Shown piece by piece: positions 1-11,449 of a stretch of DNA of 64,000 nt. Source of the stretch: Ascidia mentula (lineage: Eukaryota > Chordata > Ascidiacea > Phlebobranchia > Ascidiidae). Numbering within the stretch: position 1 is the stretch's first letter; every line of letters begins with the position of its first letter. Made by a program: the position numbers and the translations under genes. Below the pieces are notes generated by a model, which saw nothing but the letters and a program-made list of their open reading frames with translations, was not told the origin of the DNA and ran no database searches. The stretch covers positions 19,039,001 through 19,103,000 of the forward strand of contig OX387199.1 in the NCBI GenBank assembly GCA_947561715.1. Reading direction: 5' to 3'.

Positions 1-8
1 GGACAAAC

Positions 9-218
9 TTCTTCAAAATCACCTTGTTTTCTCCACAAGGTTGCACCTGGTTTGGTGCCCAACGGATGACAGTGATTGTATAGTCACCACAAAGTGGAAG
101 TCTTTACTTGGCCGTTTGGTCAGCAAAGTCGTCTAAAAGTCACACCAGCGGCACTGAAGAGACCTTTTAAGTCGAAACAATGGCCGTCTGTCTTCAGCTT
201 ACACAATTCTTCAAAATC
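9..218. repeat. About 200-bp insertion in the 5' flank, flanked by 12-bp direct repeats (copy 1)
   Basis: TTCTTCAAAATC occurs at 9-20 and 207-218. The DNA between is absent before copies 2, 5 and 8-11, where one copy of a similar motif runs straight into the 5' flank. It begins with a short hairpin (ACCTTG...CAAGGT). No coding potential or terminal inverted repeat is visible. The direct repeats look like target-site duplications of a small non-autonomous element. Confidence 0.6.
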
Positions 219-428
219 GTTCTTTCTATTGTTGTAAAAGGCCTCTTCGAAATTGTATAGATGCGAAACTTCGCACAAACAACTATTGCGTGACGCCATC
301 TTTCCGGACTCCAGTTATGTCTAAACCATTCTACTAAGTTTCGCTGCTCTTCACTTTTACAGGGTTGTTCGGTAGTCAGTTGGTTTCTATAGTGTAAGTT
401 TAAAACAGTTTTCAACAAGATTGGAAAG
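213..428 (+). promoter_or_regulatory. Conserved 5' flank of the gene family, putative promoter and 5' UTR (copy 1)
   Basis: This roughly 215-bp block, from AAAATCGTTCTTTC to the start codon, is present before all eleven genes with only scattered changes. It includes a CAG followed by GGTTGTT (about 360-366) that could be a 3' splice site, and a second CAACAAG just before ATTGGAAAG-ATG. No canonical TATA box stands out. The conservation shows that the duplicated units carry their own upstream DNA; promoter function is inference. Confidence 0.45.
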
Positions 429-2829
429 ATGAAGAAAGAAATCTTGATGTTATTTTTGTTGGCAACACTTTGCAGTGCTCACATGTGAGTGTGTGTCATG
501 TTGAAATCAGTTAACTATGTTTTACATGCTGACAATTTTGACGCAACAGCAAAACTCATTGACCTTTTTAACTTTTTGTGGGTCAGATTATCCAGGAAAC
601 CAATTTACTAGTGCATGTGTGAAACTACAGTATTAATTATTTGTTATGCCATTTCTATCTCTAAGTGTAATATATGTTCTTTTTGGTGAAGAATAAATCT
701 TCCACCCCATGAGACTTTGAGCCAAACTTCAATGGAAAGAAAATCAATTGTCAACGAATTCCAGAAACGTCACGACAAACGTCTACTTGCTTCCAGCAAG
801 GCCGCTGTTTCCGTGCCTCTTGTAAACTATCATAATGTAACCTCACCCAAACATCTATAAAAACATAACTTAACTTACCAGAATATTCTATATTAGTTGT
901 TTTACTTGGGAGAAATTGGAATAGGAACCCCTCAACAAATATTTATCGTTCTTTTTGATACTGTGATGGACATCTCTTTGGTGCCCTCGGTTAAATGTGA
1001 CACGGGTGCATGCTGTGAGTATAACATGGTCGACACGCTTTTGCGTTGTCTCAAAATTGCACATTTTTATTTCAGCCAAGCATCACAAATATAACAGTGC
1101 TGCCTCTTCAACATATGTGAAAACCGGAAAGAATTACTCGTTTGAAGGTTACACAGGAATTTATAGTCAAGATGTGATCTCTGTAACACACTGGGTAAGT
1201 TTTTCATCATTGAAGGTAAACCTTAATATTTTTTCAGGTTGGGGGTGTGGGTGTGAATCAGACCTTTGTTGAGATGATTGAACCTCCATATGATCTTCAA
1301 GACGATTTGTATGACGGAATAGTTGGAATGAACTTCCCACGTGGGAACTATACACCTATGTTCAATCACATGTTTCAAAAGGGGATAGTGAACAAAAATC
1401 AGTTCTCATTCTATCTTAACAGGTAAATGAGTTGTAAAATTGTGCATGAATTATTTCAACAAAAAAGACGCGTTCGTCGCGGGCAGAAATCATTTTTCAA
1501 AGTTGTTTTTTTGAAAAACAATATTTGTCTTGTTATTCGAACCTGCGAAATATTACCTATATCTTTTCCTGTCTTTCCTATTGAACCTATCATAATTTAG
1601 AGATTTGTCACTACCAGATGGTGGAGAGTTATATCTGGGCGGTGTGAACCCTGCACGATTCACTGGAAAGTTTAACTACCATAAAGTTGTTGGAAAGGTA
1701 ACCTATAGTAGTCCATTTGCACATCACTAAAATGTCTGCAATTCAAAATAAACCAACGACAGAATTTTTGTTTGTTACTAATCCTCTCGGCGCACGCAAG
1801 CGGATTTTTAGCACCGTGTCGTTCAATTTGATCATCAATTATGTTGACTTTCAGAATTACTGGCAAATTTCCGTAGATGGTATAAGTGTTGGAGATAAGG
1901 CTGGTACCAAAGCTTGTGTCGGTGGTTGTCTGGCAATTATTGGTTCAGGAAATAACCAATTTGTTGGCCCTACAGATGAAGTCGCGATGATGGCCCATGC
2001 TGTTGGAGCTCTGGAAACCTCCACGAAGGTGATAACGTTAAAAATATTAAAACTTGCTACCTGCGCTTTATGTGTTAATCTAATCTATATTGTTCGTTGT
2101 AGAATCGATATGAATTGAATTGTGGAGACAAGCCTCAAATGCCGAATATTACATTCACTCTCTCCGGTATCAAATACGTTCTCACACCCGAGGAGTACGT
2201 CATAACGGTTCGTTTAAACCAGTCTTACAACAAACCGCTCTCTAAGAAAGTTGGTAATTGAATAACAACCCCCGAATCGGCGAAAAAAAATATGAAATTT
2301 AATTCGATTTTTTTGGACAATATCAATTGGTCGTACGAGACTGTTGCAACAACACCGGTTTCTTAAACTTTGATTTACTCTTAAATGTATGAAGTATACC
2401 ATTATTCCAACCCTGCATCATAGGCCTCATAAAAGCTGAAATGACTAAATGCTGAACTTCCTGTACCGCCCAACCGCCATTGTCTGATTTATGAGCAATC
2501 TTGAAAAATCGATTTCGTCTGCACGGGCATCCTCAGTTGCAAATTGAAACTGCTGATATTTTTATAACATTGACCGCTAAAATGTGGTCTTTATTTTAAC
2601 CATTTTTCTATTGTTAAACTGTGCCTATACGGTATTATTGAGTAAACATTTTATTCCTTTATAACAGTATAAGGAGGAATGCTTCTTCGGGTTTTACGGC
2701 AGGAACATGATGTCAGAAGATGGTCCATTGTGGATCTTTGGTGTCATGTTTATGAGAAATTACTACACAACTTTCGATATCGCCAACAACCGTGTTGGAT
2801 TCGCAACATTGGCACCGGTTTCTAAATGA
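429..2829 (+). CDS. Copy 1: secreted pseudo-aspartic protease (family A1, cathepsin D-like), 9 exons
   Basis: Exons by splice sites and family alignment: 429-484, 722-836, 897-1014, 1076-1182, 1238-1422, 1601-1697, 1855-2028, 2103-2207, 2668-2829; 372 residues. Exon 1 is a signal peptide ([17 protein letters not shown]). Exon 2 is a short pro-region ending VPLVNYHN. Exon 3 begins with the family's [12 protein letters not shown]. The first catalytic triplet DTG reads D78-T79-V80, and the following Trp is lost (SLVPS). The Cys45-Cys50-type loop is two residues shorter than in other copies (CDTGAC). Exon 7 has [16 protein letters not shown] where the family has the second DTG, so the catalytic Asp is Gly. 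Cys pairs and NQT, NYT and NIT sequons are kept. Known for the family: DTG/DTG hydrolyse peptides at acid pH. Inferred: secreted or lysosomal, non-catalytic binding protein. The exon 2 acceptor (TTTGAG|C) and exon 8 donor (ACG|GTTCGT) are weak but keep frame and homology. Conserved 5' flank 213-428. Confidence 0.87.
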
Positions 2830-4498
2830 TCGTAATCAAACCCAAAATGAGCAGCAGTAACCACTTGAAAGCTGTGTCGTTGATATACACATGAAACGAA
2901 ATATATAATCAAGTGTATTTGTATTACTGTTGGTTAACTGCGCTGTTGTGTTGTTTTTAGCGATACCGATGATGCCTGCAAACACAGGCGAAATATATAT
3001 GTCGTAGAAACTTCAAACAGACGGACGACTCAGGATTATTTATAATATATTGTAGTAATCCGTTACTGAGTCTCTGTCAGCCATATAGAGTATACAGGCG
3101 ATTCAAAGAAATCAAACTCTCATTAATCAAGTGTAAATAATAGATTTTCATTGCAAGTATTTTTTCTGTTTCGCTGATTATGTGATCGGTTTAAAAATAT
3201 ACTTAACCAAAAAAAGGTTGAAAAATACGTATTAATTTTTTGAATGTGGTAAAATGCAGTAATGTAGTAAAATTGGGTGGTGTACGGAGGCCCAAATCGT
3301 AATGGTTGATCATATAATTAATTGATTAAATCAATAGTATAACAGAGGGTAATGCGATAACTGGTTGGTGATTTTAAAGAGTGTCAACATGGAAAAAGGC
3401 AAAGAATCAATGCCTGACATAAAGCAATAGCCGACTAACGGCTAAACCCTGGTGAGCAACATGTTTCAGGCAACGCTTAAATATAACTATGAAACGAGTA
3501 ACGAAACTACTTGTAACTATGGTCGGATGAAAGCAGGATGTTGGGAAAGACGGCGTCACGCATTTTAATTGTGTGAAGTTTTGCATCGAAAGAAACCGTT
3601 TTTTTCAGTATAGAACGCATGGCAGGAGTAGTGTGAATGATATACACTGATTACAACTTATACACCCACGTTGTTGTTACTTAATTCGTTGTTACCTCAT
3701 TGTTTCGTTATGAATGTTGTTACTTCATTCGATAATAATTCCAAATTTTTTGTATCTACACTTTCGTAGTGTGGCTGCAACATTTTGAACGTTCCATTGG
3801 CGGTCTAATAGTTACCGATGTGACGTGTCCACTGTATATCTACACACCAGCACATGTAGCACAGTGAATAAGAAAATAGGTCACAGCGTCATCAATTAAA
3901 ACATTACCGAGAACAAGATTCTCTGGAGTTTTCTGTTGTGCGTGACATAGTTGACTTTAAACGTTTATTCACTTACAGGACAACAAAATCTTAAAAGGAC
4001 TAATTAATGTTGTATCACCTACATTTAAAGCCAGTCCAGAGACATAACGATTTCAGACATGGAATCCTCTGATTACGGCATTTTACAGGGTGGATAACAT
4101 AACCGTCGCACGATACACAGCAAACCTTCGCAGATCTGCGTGCTAATCACAAAAGTGTTTGCAGAATATTAATTTAATTTTGATCCGTTCTAACCAAGGC
4201 CCCCTGGGTACCGTACCATGATATGTGTATTTCGGAAAATACATTTCGCCTGAAGTCATCATGAGTGTCTTATTAATTGATTTAACTGAACTGTCTGCAA
4301 GATCGGTTTGTTGACTTTGCATAGAAATATATATCGCGCTTATCACGTTCATGATTATGACGTGGTAAAGACACTCACGGGGAGTCGAACCACTGATCAC
4401 AAACCCATCACGAGGGGATACCTGTTCTAGACTGGAGATGCCGCGATCCACCAGGCGGAATTAGTACTAAGGTATTAAAACAGTTTGTTGTTGATATT
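2830..4498. other. Interval 1: 3' flank of copy 1 and a B-box-bearing repeat
   Basis: No gene seen. A variant polyadenylation hexamer AATATA lies near 2899. The stretch 4143-4465, read on the minus strand, contains GGTTCGACTCC (complement of 4381-4391), the consensus of a tRNA-type B box. No clear A box or cloverleaf was found, so it may be a decayed SINE. The open minus-strand frame across it is not conserved in length between units and is not taken as a gene. Confidence 0.4.
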
Positions 4499-4630
4499 GC
4501 CAGGCATATTACTTAGTAATTTAAGGCTCTTCTGGCAAAAAGAAAACTTGTTTAAACGACGTTTCGGTCGTTATTCAACAGACCTTCATCAGGACAAGTG
4601 AAGCGAAACGCCAACACGGCGATAAATAGT
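4499..4630 (-). repeat. Retroelement end with hammerhead-like core, interval 1
   Basis: On the minus strand, complement of 4561-4592 gives CTGATGA, a stem II made of GGTC/GACC, then GAAAC, the conserved order of hammerhead ribozyme cores. Flanking inverted motif GCCAG...CTGGC (4499-4538) is shared with the end of the Penelope-like element in intron 5 of copy 2. A good stem I was not found, so activity is doubtful. Confidence 0.5.
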
Positions 4631-4831
4631 CAAACGTGAAAAAGGCAAAAAGGCGAATGAAGCACGAAAAAGCGTGTGACAACTGAAGACCTTTATGAAG
4701 GATAAATGTACATGAGTATTATACAAATACGCATTGAGACAATAATATGAATTTTGAGAGCTACACACAGATGGCCACTGTATCGACCAATAAAGTGATC
4801 AGTGCAGCTTGGTGTGAATATTGACGGTAAA

Positions 4832-5193
4832 CTATTTTATAGATGTAAACATAGTAACCACACCAGCTCTGTGACTACCTTTATCTCCAACACTTATACC
4901 ATCCATAGTAATTAGCCAAGACGTCCAACACTTATAACCATGAAGGAAACATAATTGTTTGTCAAACTCATCCATAGAGTGCAAAGAAATTAATTGCGCA
5001 CTTAAAATGATGTAATCAAAGAGTTAAATTTGTTTGGAAATTTTCGTTTCAAATTGTGGATATTACTGTACCTACTGGTGGGAAACAAACCTGCCTTATC
5101 GACAACTTTACGGTAGTTCAACTTTCAAGTGAATCTTGAAGGGTTCACACCGCCTAGATATAACTCTCCACAATCTGGTAGTGGCAAATGTCC
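4832..5193 (-). pseudogene. Inverted remnant of exons 6-7 of the gene family, interval 1
   Basis: Read on the minus strand, about 5193-5101 matches exon 6 ([18 protein letters not shown], with a stop just after), and about 4935-4842 matches the start of exon 7 ([13 protein letters not shown]). The order and spacing (exon 6, short intron, exon 7) are kept, but exon 7 loses similarity before the CVGGC segment. No other exons were recognised. Confidence 0.75.
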
Positions 5194-5428
5194 ATAATTT
5201 AGGGATACTTATTAGTATCTAAACGAGTTGATTACCCTGAAACCAACACTAACAGTACCAGAATTTTTTTTTAGATGTTTGCAGGTCGTATTGATCCTCA
5301 AAGCAGTTTTACGCCCGCATTGGGAAAACAACTTGATCATAAACTTCACCGAAAATGGCCACAATCAAAAAGTAAATGTTGCAATAAAGAGATTTCCATC
5401 AGGTTAATACGTTGACGTTTCGGTTGGA

Positions 5429-5453
5429 ACAAAGTGCGTCAAATGCACTTTGT
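5429..5453. other. Conserved palindrome upstream of the 5' flank
   Basis: ACAAAGTGC-GTCAAAT-GCACTTTGT forms a perfect 9-bp stem with a 7-base loop. Versions occur before the other genes too (for example about 12033, 23041, 55280, 60577), with mismatches before copies 7 and 8. It could be a regulatory dyad or merely part of the repeat unit. Confidence 0.4.
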
Positions 5454-5733
5454 GTGGTTTGCAGGGTCGGATTTTTATCAGAATATTACTCAGTGAAGTT
5501 GCAGAGGACAAACTTATTTAAAATCGTTCTTTCTATTGTTGTAAAAGGCCTCTTCGAAATTGCATAGATGTGAAACTTCGCACAAACAACTATTGCGTGA
5601 CGCCATCTTTCCGGACTCCAGTTATGTCTAAACCATTCTACTAAGTTTCGCTGCTCTTCACTTTTGCAGGGTTGTTTGGTAGTCGGTTGGTTTCTTGTGT
5701 AAGTTTATAACAGTTTTCAACAAGGTTGGAAAG

Positions 5734-8700
5734 ATGAAGAAAGAAGTCTTGATGTTATTTTTGTTGACAACACTTTGCAGTGCTCACATGTGAGTGTGCG
5801 CCATCTTGAAATCAGTTAACTGTGTTTTACATGCTGACAAGTTTGACGCAACAGCAAAACTCATTGATCTTTCAGCCATTAACGCATTTGTCGATTAAAT
5901 TATGTACCCAGGAAAACCATTTCTAGTGCATTTATGAAATTACAATATTATTTTTTTTTTATCTCGAAGTCTAATGTATGGCATTTTTGATGAAGAATAA
6001 ATCTTCCACCTCATGAGACTTTGAGCCAAACTTCAATGGAAAGAAAATCAAATGTCAACGAATTCCAGAAACGCCACGACAAACTTCTATTTGCTTCTAA
6101 GGCCGCTGTTGCCGTGCCTCTTGTAAACTTTTATAACGTAACCTCACCCAAACATCTATAAAAACATATCTTAACTTACTAGAATATTCTATATTAGTTG
6201 TTTTACTTGGGAGAAATTGGAATAGGAACCCCTCCACAAATATTTATCGTCCTTTTTCATACTCTGAAGGAATTCGCTTGGGTGCCCTCGGTTAAATGTG
6301 ACACAAACAGGGTTGCATGCTGTGAGTATAACATGGTCGACACGCTTTTGCGTTGTCTCAAAATTGCACATTTTTATTTCAGCCAAGCATCACAAATATA
6401 ACAGTGCTGCCTCTTCAACATATGTGAAAACCGGAAAGAATTACTCGATTGAAGGTTTTGCAGGACTTTATAGTCAAGATGTGATCTCTGTAAGACACTT
6501 GGTAATTTCCTTATCATTGAAGGAAAACCATTATATATTTTCAGGTTGGGGGTTTGAGTGTGAATCAGACCTTTGTTGAGATAATTGAAACTCCCGATGT
6601 TCATCGAGATGATTTCTTTGACGGAGTAGTTGGAATGAATTTCCCACGTGGGAACTATACACCTATGTTTAATCACATGTTTCAAAAGGGGATAGTGTCA
6701 AAAAATCAGTTCTCATTCTATCTTAACAGGTAAATTAGTGCATGTATTATTTTAACAAAAAAGACGCGTTCGTCGCGGTCAGAAATCGTTTTTTAAAGTT
6801 TTTTGAAAAACAACTAAAAAAAGCAGTAGCTTTTTATACAGGCTGATCCTGTAGTATTATAAAATAAGTTGCAGTGATCGCTAGGCCTGCATCTGCAGTT
6901 TTGGGCAGATCCCAATATTTCAATTTTTGAAGTCATTTTGAAAAACAATATTTGTCTTTAAATAAATTGTTACTGATGCTGCCAGGCATATTTATTGCTT
7001 AATACTGCTCTTCTGGCAAACTTTATTGTATTTACGTTTCTCGACGTTTCGGCTATTATGCAACAGCCTTCATCAGGAGGAAGTATCTAAGTCTACCACA
7101 GTGGACGATTTGAGGCACATAAACAGAAACGCTAAAAAGAAAGAAGAAGTGAAACAACGAAAAAGCGATAAGGGCGAACACACCTGCACAGTATACTTAT
7201 CACTAACCGCACGGTTTTATCACGGTTTTTGAAGTGCGTAATGTCTATCGGCATAATTTTTCTCTAGCAAGTGTCGATAAACCGGTGGAAACAGAGTTTG
7301 TTTCTTGTCATTGAGTGATGACGCATGCGTATTGATGTTTAACGACTCTAAAAACATCCTCTTGTGCCTATCGGACTCGCGTTCCAAAATGATCGTTTTT
7401 GTAAAGTCCACCGCATGTCCTGATTCGGCCACATGTTGCGAAAGAGCCGTTTTTTCCTCATGGTTTCTCACGTCCCTTTGGTGCTCTTTTAACCTTGTTC
7501 TTAGCGCACGGCCAGTTTCACCAATGTATACGCCGCTGCAACCACCGCAGGGAATACTGTAGACCACACCCCTCGTGTCGAGCTTGTCGTGCATGCGGTC
7601 TTTTGGGTGCGATATTAAGGAACGTAGGGTGCGATATTAAGGAAAGAGCACCAAAGGGACGTGAGAAACCATGAGGAAAAAACGGCTCTTTCGCAACATG
7701 TGGCCGAATCAGGACATGCGGTGGACTTTACAAAAACGATCATTTTGGAACGCGAGTCCGATAGGCACAAGAGGATGTTTTCAGAGTCGTTAAACATCAA
7801 TACGCATGCGTCATCACTCAATGACAAGAAACAAACTCTGTTTCCACCGGTTTATCGACACTTGCTAGAGAAAAATTATGCCGATAGACATTACGCACTT
7901 CAAAAACCGTGATAAAACCGTGCGGTTAGTGATAAGTATACTGTGCAGGTGTGTTCGCCCTTATCGCTTTTTCGTTGTTTCACTTCTTCTTTCTTTTTAG
8001 CGTTTCTGTTTATGTGCCTCAAATCGTCCACTGTGGTAGACTTAGATACTTCCTCCTGATGAAGGCTGTTGCATAATAGCCGAAACGTCGAGAAACGTAA
8101 ATACAATAAAGTTTGCCAGAAGAGCAGTATTAAGCAATATTTGTCTTGTTATTCGAATCTGCGAAATATTAATTGCGATGCAAATGACCTATTTCTTTTC
8201 CTGTCTTTCCTATTAAACCTGTCATAATTTAGAGATTTGTCACTACCAGATGGTGGAGAGTTATATCTGGGTGGAGTGAACCCTGCACGATTCACTGGAA
8301 AGTTTAACTACCATAAAGTTATTGGAAAGGTAACCTATAGTAGTCCATTAGCACATCACTAAAATGTCTGCAATTTAAAATTTAACTAACGAAACAATTT
8401 TTCTCTTTTGTTGACAAAACACACAAACGGATTTGTAGCACTGTGTCGTTCAATTTGATCACCAAATATGATGACTTTCAGAATTACTGGCAAATTTCCG
8501 TGGATGGTATTAGTGTTGGAGATAAGGCTGGTACCAAAGCTTGTGTCGGTGGTTGTCTGGCAACTATTGGTTCAGGTAATAACCAATTTATTGGCCCTAC
8601 AGATGAAGTGGCGATGATCGCCCATGCTGTTGGAGCTATGGAAACCTCCACAAAGGTGGTCACTTTTTAAACATAAAAACTTGCTTCCTGCGCTTTATGT

Positions 8701-9450
8701 TTTTATCTAAACTGTATTGTTCGTTGTAGAATCAATATGCATTGAATTGTGGAGACAAGTCTCAAATGCCGAATATTACATTCACTCTCTCCGGCATCAA
8801 ATACGTTCTCACACCCGAGGAGTACGTCATGACGGTTCGTTCAAACCAGTATATTTTTCGCTTCCTAAGAGAGTTGGTAATTCAATAACAGCCCCCGAAT
8901 CGGCGAAAAAAATGAGAAATTTAATTCGATTTTTTGGGGACAATATCAATTCGACGTACGAGACTGTTGCAACAACACTGCTATCTTAAACTTTGATTTA
9001 CTCTTAAATGTATGAAGTATACCATTATTCCAACCCTGCATCATAGGCCTCATAAAAGCTGTGATGACTAAATGCTGAACTTCCTGTACCGCCCACCGCG
9101 ATTGTTCTGATTTATGAGCAACCTTGAAAAATCGTTTTCGTCTGCACGGGCATCCTCAGTTGCAATTTGAAACCGCTGATATTTTTATAACATTGACCGC
9201 TAAAATCTGGTGTTTATTTTAGCCATTTCTCCTATTGTTAAACTGTGCCTATTCGGTATTATTGAGTAGACATTTTATTCCTTTATAACAGCTTTCGGAT
9301 TGCCACTTCGGGTTTTACGGCAATAACATGATGTCAGAAGACGGTCCATTGTGGATCTTTGGTACCATGTTTATGAGAAATTACTACACAACTTTCGATA
9401 TCGCCAACAACCGTGTTGGATTCGCAACATTGGCACCGGTTTCTAAGTGA
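5734..9450 (+). CDS. Copy 2: secreted pseudo-aspartic protease with retroelements in intron 5
   Basis: Exons 5734-5789, 6026-6137, 6198-6321, 6383-6489, 6545-6729, 8233-8329, 8482-8655, 8730-8834, 9292-9450; 372 residues. The pro-region lacks one Ser ([12 protein letters not shown]). The first triplet is H-T-L (residues 77-79, then KEFAWVPS), so the first catalytic Asp is His. The second is G-S-G ([12 protein letters not shown]). Both catalytic aspartates are therefore gone. The loop is CDTNRVAC; the flap region reads [13 protein letters not shown]. Exon 5 carries NFPRGNYT. The C-terminal exon starts [10 protein letters not shown] and is one codon shorter than in other copies. Intron 5 is about 1.5 kb because a 122-bp insert and a Penelope-like element lie in it; both splice sites remain intact, so the gene may still be expressed. 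Conserved 5' flank 5520-5733, without the 200-bp insertion seen before copy 1. Confidence 0.86.
6801..6948. mobile_element. 122-bp insert with 13-bp target duplication in intron 5 of copy 2
   Basis: TTTTGAAAAACAA occurs at 6801-6813 and 6936-6948. Copies without the insert have it once. The inserted 122 bp (6814-6935) has an A-rich edge at its left end (CTAAAAAAAGC), consistent with a 5'-truncated retroposon inserted on the minus strand. I do not recognise the family. Confidence 0.65.
7220..7594 (-). CDS. GIY-YIG endonuclease fragment of a Penelope-like element, left arm
   Basis: 124 codons from an internal ATG. Near the N-terminus [20 protein letters not shown] gives the GIY-YIG pair and the catalytic Arg region; [11 protein letters not shown] and [13 protein letters not shown] follow. 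In Penelope-like elements this domain sits at the C-terminus after the reverse transcriptase and nicks the target. The reverse transcriptase is missing here, so the element is 5'-truncated and dead. Confidence 0.8.
   Translation of the reverse strand: MHDKLDTRGVVYSIPCGGCSGVYIGETGRALRTRLKEHQRDVRNHEEKTALSQHVAESGHAVDFTKTIILERESDRHKRMFLESLNINTHASSLNDKKQTLFPPVYRHLLEKNYADRHYALQKP
7661..7912 (+). pseudogene. GIY-YIG endonuclease C-terminal fragment, right arm
   Basis: 83 codons identical to the end of the left-arm frame apart from MFSESLN for MFLESLN. The GIY-YIG motif itself is not in this arm, so it cannot be functional. Confidence 0.78.
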
Positions 9451-11119
9451 TGATAATCAAACCCAACATGAGCAGCAGTAACCACTTGAAAGCTGTGTCG
9501 TTGATATACACATGAAAAGAAATATATAATCAAGTGTATTTGTATTACTGTTGGTTAACTGCGCTGTTGTGTTGTTTTTATCGATACCGATGATGCCTGC
9601 AAACACAGGCGAAATATATATGTCGTAGAAACTGTAAACAGACGGACGACTCAGGATTATTTATAATATATTGTAGTAATCCGTTACTGAGTCTCTGTCA
9701 GCCATATAGAGTATACAGGCGATTCAAAGAAATCAAACTCTCATTAATCAAGTGTAAATAATAGATTTTCATTGCAAGTATTTTTTCTGTTTCGCTGATT
9801 ATGTGATCGGTTTAAAAATATACTTAACCAAAAAAAGGTTGAAAAATACGTATTAATTTTTTGAATGTGGTAAAATGCAGTAATGTAGTAAAATTGGGTG
9901 GTGTACGGAGGCCCAAATCGTAATGGTTGATCATATAAATACTTGATTAAATCAATAGTATAACAGAAGGGAATGCGATAACTGGTTGGTGATTTTAAAA
10001 GGGTGTCTACATGGAAAAGGGCAAAGAATCAATGCCTGACATAAAGCAATAGCCGACTAACGGTTAAACCCTGGTGAGCAACATGTTTCAGGCAACGCTT
10101 AAATTTAACTATGAAACGAGTAACGAAACTACTTGTAACTATGGTCGGATGAAAGCAGGATGTTGGGAAAGACGGCGTCACGCATTTTTAATTGTGTGAA
10201 GTTTTGCAACGAAAGAAACCGTTTTTTTCAGTATAGAACGTATGACAGGAGTAGTGTGAATGATATACACTGATTACAACTTATACACCCACGTTGTTGT
10301 TACTTAATTCGTTGTTCCCTCATTGTTTCGTTATGAATGTTGTTACTTCATTCGATATAATTCCATTTTTTTGATCTACACTTTCGTAGTGTGGCTGCAA
10401 CATTTTGAACGTTCCATTGGCGGTCTAATAGTTACCGATGTGACTTGTCCATTGTATATCTACACACCAGCACATGTAGCCCAGTGAATAAGAAAATAGG
10501 TCACAGCGTCATCAAATAAAACATTACCGAGAACAAGATTCTCTGGAGTCTTGTCTGTTGTGCGTGACATCGTTGATATCAAAGGTTTATTCACTTACAG
10601 GACAACAAAATCTAAAGAGGACTAATCAATATTGTATCACCTAAATTTAAAGCCAGTCCAGAGACATAACGATTTCAGACATGGAATCCTCTGATTACGG
10701 CCTTTTACAGGGTGGATAACATAACCGTCGCACGTTACACAGCAAAGCTTCGCAGATCTGCGTGCTAATCACAAAAGTGTTTGCAGAATATTAATTTAAT
10801 TTTGATCCGTTCTAACCAACGCCCCCTGGGTACCGTACCATGATATGTGTATTTCGGAAAATATATTTCGCCTAAAGTCATCATTAGTTTCTTATTAATT
10901 GATTTAACTGAACTGTCTGCAAGATCGGTTTGTTGACTTTGCATAGAAATATATATCGCGCTTATCACGTTCATGATTATGATATGGTTAAGACACACAC
11001 GGGAAGTCGAGCCACTGATCACAAACCCATCACGAGAGGATACATGTTCTAGACTGGAGATTCGCGATCCACCAGGCGAAATTAGTACTAAGGTCTTAAA
11101 ACAGTTTGTTGTTGATATT
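9451..11119. other. Interval 2: 3' flank of copy 2 and the same repeat
   Basis: No gene seen. The B-box-like motif is mutated here (complement of 11003-11013 reads GGCTCGACTTC). The rest aligns to interval 1. Confidence 0.4.
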
Positions 11120-11250
11120 GCCAGGCATATAACTTAGTAATTTAAGGCTCTTCTGGCAAAAAGAAAACTTGTTTAAACGACGTTTCGGTCGTTATTCAAC
11201 AGACCTTCATCCGGACAAGTGAAGCAAAACGCCAACACGGCGATAAATAG
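11120..11250 (-). repeat. Retroelement end, interval 2 (core mutated)
   Basis: Same unit as in interval 1, core region 11182-11213. The CTGATGA box reads CGGATGA here (CATCCGG on the plus strand), which should inactivate any hammerhead. Confidence 0.5.
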
Positions 11251-11449
11251 TCAAACGTGAAAAAGGCAAAAAGGCGAATAAAGCACGAAAAAGCGTGTGA
11301 CGACTGAAGACCTTTATGAAGGATAAATGCACGTGAGTATCATACAAATACGCATTGAGACAATATGAATTTTGAGAGCTGCACACAATTGGCCACTGTT
11401 TGAACCAATAAAGTGATCAGTGCAGCTTGGTGTGATTATTGACGGTAAA

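Larger units (their letters stand above)
6959..8134. mobile_element. Head-to-head pair of truncated Penelope-like elements in intron 5 of copy 2
   Basis: Target duplication CAATATTTGTCTT at 6946-6958 and 8135-8147. Arms 6993-7489 and 7643-8139 are inverted copies of each other, about 497 bp each. The spacer holds extra element sequence of the left copy (7490-7600) and two copies of GGGTGCGATATTAAGGA at the junction (about 7605-7642). Both arms end outward with a hammerhead-like core (CTGATGA, stem, GAAAC; about 7042-7077 on minus and 8054-8090 on plus). Penelope-like elements are known for GIY-YIG endonuclease, terminal hammerhead motifs and inverted partial copies. Confidence 0.82.

Noticed and set aside
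997-1272. Plus-strand frames that read through intron 3 and exon 4 (for example 997-1272, 6298-6579, 13068-13391)
   Set aside because: They are in a different frame from the homologous protein in exon 3 and cross clear splice sites; shadows of the real exons.
4143-4451. Minus-strand open frame of 85-102 codons in each spacer
   Set aside because: Length varies by unit (102, 85, 69, 86 codons), and an indel breaks it in interval 3. It overlaps the B-box-like repeat and shows no protein family features.
4371-4465. A true tRNA gene on the minus strand
   Set aside because: Only the B-box consensus fits. I could not fold an acceptor stem or anticodon arm around it.
6374-6685. Minus-strand open frame of about 100 codons opposite exons 4-5 of copy 2, and similar ones at 13186-13497, 23986-24297 and 30798-31109
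   Set aside because: It is the antisense of conserved coding exons plus an intron. It resembles no known protein, and its length changes with small indels in other copies.
7305-7562. Plus-strand frame over the left Penelope arm (also 7615-7827 on minus)
   Set aside because: Antisense of the GIY-YIG coding frame; no family match of its own.
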